A stretch of 64,000 nucleotides of DNA from positions 1-64,000 of the forward strand of contig JAIEUA010000002.1 in the NCBI GenBank assembly GCA_019744815.1, in the 5' to 3' direction. This document shows, piece by piece, positions 42,944-51,978 of this stretch. The translations under genes and the position numbers were made by a program. The stretch is from Phycisphaerales bacterium (GTDB taxonomy: Bacteria; Planctomycetota; Phycisphaerae; Phycisphaerales; UBA1924). Under the pieces are notes generated by a model that ran no database searches, had not been told where the DNA came from, and saw only the letters and a list, made by a program, of their open reading frames with translations. Numbering within the stretch: the stretch's first letter is position 1; each line of letters starts with the position of its first letter.

Positions 42944-45583
42944 ATGCAGACTCGTCGTGGCTGGGCACAGGTCGTCACTCTCTCCGCACTCGCCGGCGCC
43001 GCCATCGCGCTGTCGCAGATCAAGTACCAGTGGGACAAGCCTCTGGCCGGTCCTCCTGCTGTGATGGGCGTCGCCGCCGACCGGCCGGAGGCCGGTCCCA
43101 CTGGCGCGAACGTCGCTCCGCGCAGCGCACCGCTGCTTCCGTCCACTCTGAAGGACAAGCTCGCCACCCTCGAGCCCGCGATCAAGCAGATGGTCGAGCG
43201 ACGCCTCGCCCGTGAGTTCGCCAGCCCCAACACCGCCAAGCTCGCCGCCTGCTTCAAGCCCGGCACGCCCAACGAGGTGATGGAAGCCTTCCGGCTCGCC
43301 GAAGCGATTCACGCGCCCTTCGGCGATCGCTTCAACGTCGGCCCGCGCTGGACCTCCACCGCCCTCACCCCCGGCGGCTCCCAGCTCGGCAAGCCCATCA
43401 CCATCACCTGGTCCATCGTCCCCGACGGCACCGACGTCCAGGGCTTCAACGGCGAGCCCGACGCGCCCTCCAACCTTCGTGCCTACCTCAACGGAATCTA
43501 CGGCAACGAAGCGACCTGGCTCCCCATTCTGCAGTCTGTCTTCGATCGCTGGTCGCAAGTCAGCGGCATCAAGTACGTCTACGAACCCAACGACGACGGT
43601 GCCGCCCTCCGCAATCCCGAAGACCCGCTCAACCCCGGCACCTTCCTCCCAAGCACCGCCTTTGGTGTCGCCGGCGTCCGCGGCGACGTCCGCATCTCCG
43701 GCCACACCCTCGACGGCAACAGCGGCACCCTCGCGTACAACTTCTACCCCGATGAGTTCGACGCCACCGGCGGCGACATGGTCATCGACACCGGCGACAA
43801 CTTCTTCACCAACACCGCTGGCAACTCACTCCGCCTCCGCAACGTCGTCTCCCACGAGCACGGCCACGGCATGGGTCAGCCCCACGTCTGCCCCATCGAG
43901 AGCACCAAGCTCATGGAGCCCTTCGTCTCCACCATCTACGACGGCCCGCGACACGACGACATCCGCCACGCCCAGTTCTCCTACGGCGACATCTACGAGC
44001 CCAACGACACCCCCGCCACCGCGACCCAGCTCAACACCAGCGACTGCGGCACGCTTGTCGTCGGCGCACTTCCAACCCCCGCCGGCCCCGCCGCCGGAGC
44101 ACTCACACAGCTCAACCTCTCGTCCACCGTCTCCCTCGGCACCGAGGTCGACGACGACTACTACGCCATCACCGTCAACCAAGCCACCGAACTCACTCTC
44201 CTCGTCCGCCCGCTCGGACTGATCTACGACGATTCGGATCAGGCATGCCCGAGCAACCTCAACGGATTCTGCTGCTCCGGCAACGCGACCAATTCCGCAA
44301 CCGAACTCGATCCGGCCATTGAGCTCTTGGACACCGACGGCACCAGCACACTCGCCTTCGCCAATTCCGCTTCCTTCGGCGGCAACGAGACGCTCACCTA
44401 CACCCTCCCGGCCGCCGGCACCTACTACATCGCGATCAAGGACAGCGCGGTCTTCACCGTCGCACAGTTCTACACGCTGACCGTCTCCACCAAGCCCGCG
44501 ACCATCAACGTCACGGTGCTCGACGGCGGCGAGCGCAACATCCCCGCCGGCGACCTCGTCCCGCTCCGCTTCAACATCACCGGCGCCAGCGAGAGCTTCG
44601 ATCTCGCCAACAGCCGCGTCTTCTACCGCATCAGCTTCGGCGCGACTCGCGAAGCCCCCATCTACGACCACGGCGGCAACATCTATACCGCCGCCCTCGC
44701 CGACATCCCCTGCAACTCCACCATCGAGTGGTACGCCGAACTTGCCACCAGCGGTGCCATCGTCCGCGTCCCGTGCTCGGGCTTCACACAGACCCGCAGC
44801 GGCGTGGTCACCGACGTCTACTCCACCGACTTCACCACCAACGCCGCCGGCTGGACCGTTGGCCCCAACACCGCCACCGCCGGTTTCTGGGAGCGCGTCG
44901 TTCCGATCGGTTCCGCGGCCCAGCCCGGCGCTGATCACTCCGACACCGATGATCGCTGCTTCGTCACCGGTCAGGGCTTCCTCAGCAACCTCGCCGGATC
45001 CGCCGACATCGACGGCGGGTCAACCATTCTCAACAGCCCGACCTTCAGCCTCGCCGGTCAGTTCGATGGCGAGATCTCCTACTGGCGCTGGTACTCCAAC
45101 GCCACCGGCAGCGCCCCGTACACCGACTTTTTCTCCGTACAGATCTCCAACAACAACGGCGCGACCTGGAGAACCGCCGAAGTTGTCGGACCCGGCTCCA
45201 TCAACGATCCCGAGGTCAACGGCCTGTGGTTCCAGAAGACGATCAGGCTCAGGCAGATCGGCGTCACTCCCAGCTCGGCCATGCGGGTCCGCTTCACCGC
45301 CCAGGACACCGGAGACCCCTCGGTCGTCGAGGCGGCCATCGACGATTTCGCCGTGCGCGGCTTCGCCTGCACGCCCACCGTGTGGTGCAGCGGCGACATG
45401 ACCCTCGACGGCCTCGTCGACGACACCGACTTCGTCGTCTTCGCCTCCGCCTACAACGAGCTCGACTGCGCCAGCCCCACCATGCCCGTCGGCTGCCCCA
45501 GCGATCTCAACAACGACGGCTTTGTCGACGACAGCGACTTCGTGCTCTTCGCTACCGCGTACAACAACCTGCTCTGCCCGTAA
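42944..45583 (+). CDS. Secreted matrixin-like metalloprotease with GC-type dockerins
   Basis: The 879-residue protein has a signal peptide (VVTLSALAGAAIALSQ). A palindromic repeat has been inserted in frame near the N terminus (residues about 45-59, ADRPEAGPTGANVA). The M10-type zinc site is HEHGHGMGQPH with H304, E305, H308 and H314. Pre-peptidase C-terminal-like repeats (about 405-540, including AAGTYYIAIKDSAVFTVAQF) and a jelly-roll-like domain follow. The C terminus has the dockerin pair DMTLDGLVDDTDFVVFASAY and DLNNDGFVDDSDFVLFATAY. ATG 42944 follows GAAGGA; ATG 42842 is an in-frame alternative. An intrinsic terminator follows. Confidence 0.9.
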   Translation: MQTRRGWAQVVTLSALAGAAIALSQIKYQWDKPLAGPPAVMGVAADRPEAGPTGANVAPRSAPLLPSTLKDKLATLEPAIKQMVERRLAREFASPNTAKLAACFKPGTPNEVMEAFRLAEAIHAPFGDRFNVGPRWTSTALTPGGSQLGKPITITWSIVPDGTDVQGFNGEPDAPSNLRAYLNGIYGNEATWLPILQSVFDRWSQVSGIKYVYEPNDDGAALRNPEDPLNPGTFLPSTAFGVAGVRGDVRISGHTLDGNSGTLAYNFYPDEFDATGGDMVIDTGDNFFTNTAGNSLRLRNVVSHEHGHGMGQPHVCPIESTKLMEPFVSTIYDGPRHDDIRHAQFSYGDIYEPNDTPATATQLNTSDCGTLVVGALPTPAGPAAGALTQLNLSSTVSLGTEVDDDYYAITVNQATELTLLVRPLGLIYDDSDQACPSNLNGFCCSGNATNSATELDPAIELLDTDGTSTLAFANSASFGGNETLTYTLPAAGTYYIAIKDSAVFTVAQFYTLTVSTKPATINVTVLDGGERNIPAGDLVPLRFNITGASESFDLANSRVFYRISFGATREAPIYDHGGNIYTAALADIPCNSTIEWYAELATSGAIVRVPCSGFTQTRSGVVTDVYSTDFTTNAAGWTVGPNTATAGFWERVVPIGSAAQPGADHSDTDDRCFVTGQGFLSNLAGSADIDGGSTILNSPTFSLAGQFDGEISYWRWYSNATGSAPYTDFFSVQISNNNGATWRTAEVVGPGSINDPEVNGLWFQKTIRLRQIGVTPSSAMRVRFTAQDTGDPSVVEAAIDDFAVRGFACTPTVWCSGDMTLDGLVDDTDFVVFASAYNELDCASPTMPVGCPSDLNNDGFVDDSDFVLFATAYNNLLCP
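43079..43108. repeat. In-frame GACCGGCCGGAGGCCGGTC repeat inside the matrixin-like gene
   Basis: GACCGGCCGGAGGCCGGTCC plus CACTGGCGCG is read as DRPEAGPTGA without breaking the frame. The same 30-bp sequence, including CACTGGCGCG, lies in another coding region at 60968-60997, and the palindrome recurs near the methyltransferase. Confidence 0.8.
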
Positions 45584-45607
45584 CCAGTTCCGCGCGATCA
45601 ACCCTCT

Positions 45608-45641
45608 GCCGCGGCGTCCACACGGACGCCGCGGCTTTTTC
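45608..45641 (+). terminator. Intrinsic terminator after the matrixin-like gene
   Basis: GCCGCGGCGTCC/GGACGCCGCGGC is a perfect 12-bp stem with loop ACAC, followed by TTTTTCTT. The stem is identical to that of the terminator at 47180. Confidence 0.93.
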
Positions 45642-45853
45642 TTGGCTATTCATCGCGCCGCCACATTCCCGCCCACCCGCTCCCTTTTTCTGACAGCCTC
45701 CCATCCTGTTCGTCGCATGCATCCGCGGCAGGCCGGATCGATTGAGAGCGATCCCGCCCGCCGCCCGGCTCCACCGGGCGTTCGAGGCCCGGTCCGGCGG
45801 CACGGAAGAACCGCTCGACTCGCTCCCGTTCTTCCACTGCCCCGGAGAAAGTC

Positions 45854-47149
45854 ATGCGTCCCAGCTCCCACCGTTCGTTCCTCTTTGCCTGTGCCGCGGG
45901 CCTCGCCGCCTCGGCCTTCTCGCTCGCCAACGCCGCCATCACCACCATCGGCGGCCTGTCGAACTTCGACTGCCCCAACAACACCGGCGAGATCTGCGAC
46001 GAGTTCGAGATCGAGCTCGAAGGCCCGCAGGTCGAGGACGTGTACTACACCTGGGGCAACTACAACTACGGCAAGCCCGCCATCAGCCGCAACGCCACCC
46101 TCACCGGCACGCTGCTCACCTACAAGCTCGCCGGCCACCAGACCAACCCCGGCGCGATCGAGCACTTCGGCGTCACGCTCCGCGCCATCAATCTGCTCAC
46201 CGCCACCACCTGCCGCTGGAAGCACAACGGCGCGGTCGTCAGCAGCGGCCAGTTCGCCAGCCCACCGATCATCATCCCGCAGACGCAAGAGGTCGAGAAC
46301 CCCGAGAACCCCGAGCAGGAGATCGAGGTCGAGACCATCGAGCCGCCAGAGAATCCCGAGAACCCCGAGCAGGGCGTCTGGATCCGCCGCTACTACGTCA
46401 GCGTGCCGCGCGAGGTGAACCTCGGCGAGCTCATGCCCGATGATCCGCTGATCGTGAACTCCACGCCGATCGAGCCCGAGACCGAGCTGATGGAACCCGG
46501 CCAGACCCGCACCCACACCGAGGTGCTCCACCCCGAGGACGACCTCCAGTCCATGGTCCTCGTCGTCGAGACCTATCAGGACATCGTGACCACGATCCCC
46601 GGCCGCAAGAAGAAGCAGCACACCCAGGGCGTCCTGCTCAGCCGCGCCATCAACGCCGTCGACGTCGCCCACAACGCGTGCGCCGATGTCCCCGTCGTGA
46701 CCGCCAATCCCGAGAACTCCTCCGCACCCGCCGGCGGCACCGTCACCTTCACCGCCGCCGCGACCTCGACCAGCGGCACGCTCCACTACAAGTGGCGCAA
46801 GGAAGGCAGCGACATCCCGCTCGAGGACAAGGCTTTCCTCCGCCTCGAGCACGTTTCGGCCGCCGATGAGGGCGCCTACTTCTGCATCATCACCAACGAC
46901 TGCGGCACCTCCACCACCACCGCTGCCCGTCTCTTCATCGCCGGCACCTGCCCCGGCGACATCAACGACGATCACGGCGTGGACGATGCCGACTTCGTCC
47001 GCTTCGCCATGGCCTACAACGAGCTCGACTGCTCCAACCTGCCCATGCCGCTGGGTTGCCCCGCCGACCTCAACTTCGACGGCAACGTCGACGACGCCGA
47101 CTTCTCGATCTTCGCCGTCGCCTACGACAACCTCACCTGCGACGACTGA
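45854..47149 (+). CDS. Secreted Ig-like protein with GC-type dockerins
   Basis: The 431-residue protein has a signal peptide (FACAAGLAASAFSLANA). The N-terminal region (30-270) is not recognised and contains a duplicated acidic tract (VENPENPEQEIEVET, then PENPENPEQG at about 148-175). An Ig-like domain follows (about 285-370, LHYKWRKEGSDIPLEDKAFL, DEGAYFCIITNDCG). The C terminus is the dockerin pair DINDDHGVDDADFVRFAMAY and DLNFDGNVDDADFSIFAVAY. It is 270 bp downstream of the matrixin-like gene and ends in a terminator with the same stem. The partner or surface receptor is unknown. Confidence 0.85.
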   Translation: MRPSSHRSFLFACAAGLAASAFSLANAAITTIGGLSNFDCPNNTGEICDEFEIELEGPQVEDVYYTWGNYNYGKPAISRNATLTGTLLTYKLAGHQTNPGAIEHFGVTLRAINLLTATTCRWKHNGAVVSSGQFASPPIIIPQTQEVENPENPEQEIEVETIEPPENPENPEQGVWIRRYYVSVPREVNLGELMPDDPLIVNSTPIEPETELMEPGQTRTHTEVLHPEDDLQSMVLVVETYQDIVTTIPGRKKKQHTQGVLLSRAINAVDVAHNACADVPVVTANPENSSAPAGGTVTFTAAATSTSGTLHYKWRKEGSDIPLEDKAFLRLEHVSAADEGAYFCIITNDCGTSTTTAARLFIAGTCPGDINDDHGVDDADFVRFAMAYNELDCSNLPMPLGCPADLNFDGNVDDADFSIFAVAYDNLTCDD

Positions 47150-47179
47150 TCTCGCAGCAACCGACTGGCCCGTTTCATC

Positions 47180-47213
47180 GCCGCGGCGTCCGAAAGGACG
47201 CCGCGGCTTTTTC
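47180..47213 (+). terminator. Intrinsic terminator after the Ig-like dockerin gene
   Basis: The stem GCCGCGGCGTCC/GGACGCCGCGGC with a GAAA tetraloop is followed by TTTTTCTTT. It matches the terminator at 45608 in stem and tail. Confidence 0.93.
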
Positions 47214-47234
47214 TTTGAATCGCTCCATGCCTTG

Positions 47235-47263
47235 ACGAGCCCCGAGCGTGAGCGAGTGGGTGC
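47235..47263. repeat. CTCACGCTCGGGGCTCG-family repeat, copy 2
   Basis: ACGAGCCCCGAGCGTGAGCG plus AGTGGGTGC, the reverse orientation of the copies at 19483 and 52904. Confidence 0.6.
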
Positions 47264-47302
47264 CTTGGTCCATTCGTCTCGATACAAACGCACGCAGCCT
47301 CC

Positions 47303-47333
47303 GCCGCCGGGGCGAGGACGCCCCGGCTCGCTT
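47303..47333. repeat. GCCGGGGCGTCCTC-family repeat, single copy
   Basis: GCCGGGGCGAGGACGCCCCG and flank is an inverted repeat with CCGGGGCG arms, related to the pair at 31523-31615. Confidence 0.6.
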
Positions 47334-47539
47334 GGGGTTGTCTGTCGAGTCCTCGCGAGCAATTTGTCCCAATTCAAAATCTGCTGTTGCCGCTCCTTCG
47401 GAAGTCCCGCGGAGGGTCACAAGACAACCTACCGCCGGACGAACCCGGTCGCTCCGCGATCGGCGAGCGTCGCCGCGCCCCGCTGGGGAGAGAGCTTCGA
47501 ACCCCGACCCGACACCCTCCCGCTTCCAAGGAGCCTCGC

Positions 47540-48226
47540 ATGCAGCCTCTGAATCGCAGACGACTCTTGGTCTTTCTCGCTGTGCCGTTCCTCTCGCCGC
47601 TGGCGCTCGCCGGCAACGTCAACGAGCTCGAGAACAACGGCTTCGCATCCAACAACACCCGCGCCTCGGCCCAGAACATCGCCGCGGCCTCGTTCACGGC
47701 GAACAACAGCCCCAACGTCTTCGGCGCGCTCCCCACCGCCAGCGTCCGCGGCCGCCTCGGCGGCGACGATGTCGACTTCTTCTCCTTCTCCACCGCCGGC
47801 GGCATCGCCTACTTCAGCACCACCAACACCACCAACGGTCTCGACACCTACCTCGCTCTCTTCCGCTCCGACGGCACGCTCCTCGGCGACAACGACGACG
47901 CCCAGCATCTGGGCGGCTCGGCGTTCGACTCCTTCCTCGGATCGTTCAACCTCGGCGCGGGCTCGTACTACATCGCCATCACCAGCGGTAAGAACTCGGC
48001 GAACGCGTCGTTCTCCGGCTCGATCTTCAACGAGCTCCAGCGCCCCGACAACGGCTTCGGCGGCTTCGCCTTTGGCGACGCCACCACCGGCGATGACTCA
48101 TTTGCCCGCAGCGGCGTGCAGCTCGACGGCGGCGCGTACACGTTGAACATCACCATCCCCACCCCCGGCTCGCTCGCCGCACTGTCGCTCGCGGGCCTGC
48201 TCGCCGCTCGTCGCCGCCGTGCCTGA
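47540..48226 (+). CDS. Exported protein with PEP-CTERM-like sorting tail
   Basis: The 228-residue protein has a signal peptide (LLVFLAVPFLSPLALAG), a region rich in asparagine, serine and glycine with the phrase GGDDVDFFSFSTAGGIAYFS typical of pre-peptidase C-terminal-like repeats, and a C-terminal sorting signal: PTPGSLAALSLAGLLAARRR. That is a proline/glycine motif, a hydrophobic run and arginines, as in PEP-CTERM proteins processed by exosortase. No exosortase gene is in the window. AAGGAG precedes ATG 47540. It lies just before the DUF4331 gene. Confidence 0.8.
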   Translation: MQPLNRRRLLVFLAVPFLSPLALAGNVNELENNGFASNNTRASAQNIAAASFTANNSPNVFGALPTASVRGRLGGDDVDFFSFSTAGGIAYFSTTNTTNGLDTYLALFRSDGTLLGDNDDAQHLGGSAFDSFLGSFNLGAGSYYIAITSGKNSANASFSGSIFNELQRPDNGFGGFAFGDATTGDDSFARSGVQLDGGAYTLNITIPTPGSLAALSLAGLLAARRRRA

Positions 48227-48289
48227 TCGCGCGAGGGCGTCAGGCATCTCTCACCTTCCCGTTCACAACGAACCCAAAGGACTCTGCTC

Positions 48290-49825
48290 ATGCACACCCG
48301 ACTCATCCGCGTTCTCTCGCTCTCCGCCGCCGCCGCGCTCTGTGCCTGCGCCGGCACCGCCCTCGCCTCCAGCCACGGCGAGGCCCCGTTCATCAAATCC
48401 ATGCCCAAGGTCGACGCCACCGACTTCTACATGTTCAACAGCTACGAGCCCGGCCGCGAGGGCTTCGTCACCATCGTCGCCGACTACTACCCGCTCCAGG
48501 ACCCCTACGGCGGCCCCAACTTCTTCACCCTCGACCCCAGCGCGCTCTACCAGATCCACATCGACAACAACGGCAACGGCAAGGAAGACCTCACCTTCTC
48601 CTTCGGCGTCGCCAACACCAACCGCGATGTCTCCCTCAACATCGGCGGCGTGATGGTTCCGATTCCGCTCGCCAACTTCGCCCCTATCGGGCCATCCGCG
48701 GCCGACAACGCCGGGCTGAACGTCGTCGAGACCTACAGCATGTACGTCATCCGCGGCGATCGCTACACCGGCGCCGCCGCCCCCGTCACCGACGCCGCGA
48801 CCAACTCCTCGGTCTTCCGCAAGCCCGTCGACAACATCGGCACCAAGTCCGTCCCCAACTACGAGAACTACGCCCGCACCCACATCTACACCATCAACTT
48901 GCCCGGCTCGTCGCTGCAAGGCCGCATGTTCGTCGGCCAGCGCAAGGACCCGTTCGTCGTGAACCTGGGCGAAGTCTTCGATCTCGCCAACTTCAATCCC
49001 CTCGGCGCACCAGACAGCCGCAGCGACGTGCTCGCCGACAAGAACATCACCACTTTCGCCCTCGAGATCCCCGCCAGCTACCTCCGCGACGGCTCACCCG
49101 ACACCGTCATCGGCGGCTGGACCAGCGCCAGCCTGCCCCGCGCCCGCGTGCTCACGCCCACGCCCACCTTCGGCAAGCCCGCCACCTACAGCGGCTCGTG
49201 GGTCCAGGTCTCGCGCCTCGGCATGCCGCTCGTCAACGAGCTCGTCATCGGTCTGCGCGACAAGGACCGCTTCAACGCCAGCATCCCCACCGGCGACGGC
49301 CAGTTCCTCACCTACGTCACCAACCCCACCTTCCCCGCCATCCTCCAGAGCATCTACGGCGTGCAGGCCCCCTGCCTGCCCCGCAACGACCTCGTCACCG
49401 TCTTCCTCACCGGCGTCCCCGGCGTGAACCAGCCGCAGAACGTCGTGGCGTCCGAGATGCTCCGCCTCAACACCAACACCGTCGCGTTCCCGACCAAGCC
49501 CAAGGGCATGCAGAACCGCCTGGGCGTGGTCGGCGGCGACGTCGCCGGCTTCCCCAACGGCCGTCGCCCCGGCGACGACATCGTCGACGCCGCGCTCCGC
49601 GTTGTGATGGGCGTGCTCTACCCCGACGCCGGGCAGCCCAACGGCTGCGCCCCGGGCGGCAACCTCCCGCTCAACGACGGCGCGTTCCTTGATGACTCGT
49701 TCTTCGACAACCAGTTCCCCTACCTCCGCGCTCCCATCGCCGGCAACAGCGGCGGCAGCACGCTCACCGGTCTGCAGATCGACGACACCCCCGTCAAGGG
49801 CAACGGCGTCGTGAAGAAGCGCTGA
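48290..49825 (+). CDS. DUF4331 family exported protein
   Basis: The 511-residue protein has a signal peptide (VLSLSAAAALCACAGTALAS). The mature part starts SSHGEAPFIKSMPKVDATDF and YMFNSYEPGREGFVTIVADY, the DUF4331 hallmarks, and continues with a beta-rich domain and a late motif NGRRPGDDIVDAALRVVMGV. The family is secreted, of unknown function, and tends to sit near metal or hydrogenase-related genes. AAAGGA precedes the ATG. It is the first of a group on the same strand with DUF4198, HupE and a pseudopilin gene. Confidence 0.9.
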   Translation: MHTRLIRVLSLSAAAALCACAGTALASSHGEAPFIKSMPKVDATDFYMFNSYEPGREGFVTIVADYYPLQDPYGGPNFFTLDPSALYQIHIDNNGNGKEDLTFSFGVANTNRDVSLNIGGVMVPIPLANFAPIGPSAADNAGLNVVETYSMYVIRGDRYTGAAAPVTDAATNSSVFRKPVDNIGTKSVPNYENYARTHIYTINLPGSSLQGRMFVGQRKDPFVVNLGEVFDLANFNPLGAPDSRSDVLADKNITTFALEIPASYLRDGSPDTVIGGWTSASLPRARVLTPTPTFGKPATYSGSWVQVSRLGMPLVNELVIGLRDKDRFNASIPTGDGQFLTYVTNPTFPAILQSIYGVQAPCLPRNDLVTVFLTGVPGVNQPQNVVASEMLRLNTNTVAFPTKPKGMQNRLGVVGGDVAGFPNGRRPGDDIVDAALRVVMGVLYPDAGQPNGCAPGGNLPLNDGAFLDDSFFDNQFPYLRAPIAGNSGGSTLTGLQIDDTPVKGNGVVKKR

Positions 49826-49904
49826 TCGATTCTCCATCGCCTCTCGCGAGGCAATCCCGCGCCGCGCCGTCCGAGCGAGAGTTCGGAAGGCGCTTTCCCG
49901 CAGC

Positions 49905-49975
49905 ACGAGCCCCGAGCGTCAGCGAGTGGGTTCTTCCGCTTGCAGCCAAGACCCGTCGCTCACGCTCCGGGCTCG
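49905..49975. repeat. CTCACGCTCGGGGCTCG-family inverted pair
   Basis: CGAGCCCCGAGCGTCAGCGA (49906-49925) and CGTCGCTCACGCTCCGGGCT (49953-49972) flank a 27-bp spacer and face each other, so the pair can form a hairpin. It lies between the DUF4331 and DUF4198 genes. Confidence 0.6.
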
Positions 49976-50014
49976 TTTTCCGCGTCTCGCACACCCAACC
50001 CGGAGCACCCTCCC

Positions 50015-50851
50015 ATGCCCGCATCTCCGCTCGCACGTCTGCTCGCCCCGATCGCGCTCGCCTCCGTCGCCTCGATCGCGCTGGCGCACGAGTTCTGGAT
50101 CGACGCTTCGTCCTTCCGTCCCAAGGTGGGCGAACTGGTCCGCCTGCGGACCATGGTCGGGGACGGCTTCCCCGGCGAGTCGCGCCCGCGCGATCCCACC
50201 AAGCTCGAGCGCTTCGAGCTCGCCGGCGCGGGCCAGACGCAGCCGATCCTGGGCCGCGAAGGCAGCGAGCCCGCGGGCATCGTCCGTCTGAACGCCCCCG
50301 GCACCTACGTCGTCGGTTATCGCAGCCGCAGCACCAGCCTGCTGCTGCCGGGCCCGAAGTTCGAGAAGTACCTGGCCGAGAAGGGCCTCGACGACGCGCT
50401 CGCCGCACGCCGCGCCGCGGGCACGCCCGACGCCGACGGCCGCGAGCGCTTCAGCCGCTGCTCCAAGGCGATCCTCAGCGTCGGCGACGACGCCGGCTCG
50501 GGCTTTGACCACAACTTCAACTTCCCCTTCGAGATCATCCCGCTCGTGAACCCCTACACCCTGCACGCCGGCGACGAGATGCCCGTGCTCGTGCTCTCCG
50601 ACGGCAAGCCCGCGGCCAACTTCCTCGTCACCGCGATGAGCCGCGAGACGCCCGCCGCCAACGTCTCGGCCCGCACCGACGCCGAGGGACACGTGTCGCT
50701 CAAGCTCGATCAACCGGGTGTCTGGCTCCTGAACACCGTGCGCATGACGCCCGTGCACGAAGCCGGTGTCGACTGCGACTGGGAGAGCCTGTGGGCCTCG
50801 TTGACCTTCGACCTCGCCACCGCGCCCAGCGCGACAACTTCCTCCAAGTAA
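50015..50851 (+). CDS. DUF4198 family exported protein
   Basis: The 278-residue protein has a signal peptide (LLAPIALASVASIALA) and its mature end is HEFWIDASSFRPKVGELVRL, the hallmark of DUF4198 (nickel-uptake-associated periplasmic domain). A beta sandwich follows with FEIIPLVNPYTLHAGDEMPV and AEGHVSLKLDQPGVWLLN. The N-terminal histidine after cleavage could bind a transition metal. It is 27 bp upstream of a HupE/UreJ-type permease, supporting a role in nickel or cobalt uptake. ATG 50015 begins the signal; the upstream frame crosses a repeat. Confidence 0.85.
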   Translation: MPASPLARLLAPIALASVASIALAHEFWIDASSFRPKVGELVRLRTMVGDGFPGESRPRDPTKLERFELAGAGQTQPILGREGSEPAGIVRLNAPGTYVVGYRSRSTSLLLPGPKFEKYLAEKGLDDALAARRAAGTPDADGRERFSRCSKAILSVGDDAGSGFDHNFNFPFEIIPLVNPYTLHAGDEMPVLVLSDGKPAANFLVTAMSRETPAANVSARTDAEGHVSLKLDQPGVWLLNTVRMTPVHEAGVDCDWESLWASLTFDLATAPSATTSSK

Positions 50852-50878
50852 TCCGACTCACTATCTGGAGGCTCCGCC

Positions 50879-51931
50879 GTGCGACGTCTCGCCCTGCTCG
50901 CGCTCCCGTTGCTCGCGCTTCTGGCGCTCGCCCCGCTCGCCCGCGCCCACGACATGGGGGCGATGCGTGTCGATCTCCGCCCCGGCGCCGGCCGCTGCGA
51001 CATCGAGGTCCTCGCCGATCTCGAGCACGTGCCCTCGCCCCTTCGCTCCGACTTCGCCGCGGCCCTCACCGCGGCGTCCGCGCTCCGGATCGACGGCGTC
51101 GCCATCCCGCTCCCGCCGCCGCTCGCGTCCGATCAATCCGACGAACACCCCGCCAACAAGATCCGCATCCGCTACAGCGTCCCGCTGCCCGCCCACGCCG
51201 CCACCATCGGTTGGTCCAGCACGCTCCGCGTCCCCGAGTACTACCTCGTTGTCCACACGAGCGCCACTGCCAGCGCGGGCACCTCGCCTTCCGAGCAATC
51301 CCAATGGCTCTCCGGCGGCGAGACCAGCCGCGTCTTCTCGCTCACGACCGCTGCGCCCGCCGTCGCCTGGCCCACCCTCCTATCCCGTTACATCCACCTC
51401 GGCTTCACCCACATCATCCCCGAAGGCTTCGACCACATCCTCTTCGTGCTCGGCCTCTGCCTCTTGGCCACCAACACCCGCCAGCTCCTCGCCCAGATCA
51501 CCGCCTTCACCCTCGCCCACTCGATCACCCTCGCCCTCTCCATCACCGGCGCGTTCTCGCTGCCGTCGAGCATTGTCGAGCCCCTGATCGCCGCCTCGAT
51601 CGCCTACGTCGCGATCGAGAACCTCTTCGTCACCAAGCTCCACCGAGCCCGCGTCGCCGTCGTCTTCGCCTTCGGCCTCTTCCACGGCCTGGGCTTCGCC
51701 GGCGTGCTCCAAGAGGTCGGCATCCCCCGCGAACAACTCTGGACCGCGCTCCTGGGTTTCAACCTCGGCGTCGAGCTGGGCCAGCTCTCCGTCGTCGCGC
51801 TCGCGTTCCTCGCCGTGGGCCTTTGGTGCCGCCGGGCCACGTGGTACCGGGCCCGCGTCGCGATCCCCGCGTCGGCGTGCATCGCGCTCTTCGCGTTGGG
51901 GTTGACGGCCGAGCGCGTCTTCCTGTCGTGA
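50879..51931 (+). CDS. HupE/UreJ family membrane protein
   Basis: The 350-residue protein has a signal-like N terminus (LLALPLLALLALAPLARAHD), a periplasmic domain of about 160 residues, and a six- to seven-helix C-terminal domain. The signature GFTHIIPEGFDHILFVLGLC supplies histidines expected for Ni or Co binding, and HSITLALSITGAFSLPS and FGLFHGLGFAGVLQEVG follow. HupE/UreJ proteins are nickel/cobalt permeases. GTG 50879 is preceded by GGAGG. The DUF4198 gene upstream is probably co-transcribed. Confidence 0.9.
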   Translation: MRRLALLALPLLALLALAPLARAHDMGAMRVDLRPGAGRCDIEVLADLEHVPSPLRSDFAAALTAASALRIDGVAIPLPPPLASDQSDEHPANKIRIRYSVPLPAHAATIGWSSTLRVPEYYLVVHTSATASAGTSPSEQSQWLSGGETSRVFSLTTAAPAVAWPTLLSRYIHLGFTHIIPEGFDHILFVLGLCLLATNTRQLLAQITAFTLAHSITLALSITGAFSLPSSIVEPLIAASIAYVAIENLFVTKLHRARVAVVFAFGLFHGLGFAGVLQEVGIPREQLWTALLGFNLGVELGQLSVVALAFLAVGLWCRRATWYRARVAIPASACIALFALGLTAERVFLS

Positions 51932-51978
51932 TCGTTCTTTCGTGATCCAAACGAGCCGAGCAACGAAGGACCAACGTC

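Larger units (their letters stand above)
47214..47539. other. Intergenic region carrying two dispersed repeats
   Basis: No gene is supported. It contains the CCCCGAGCGTGAGCGAG-type repeat (47235-47263) and the GGGGCGAGGACGCCCCGG-type repeat (47303-47333). The remainder, including an arginine-rich open frame from 47387, shows no family features. Confidence 0.5.
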
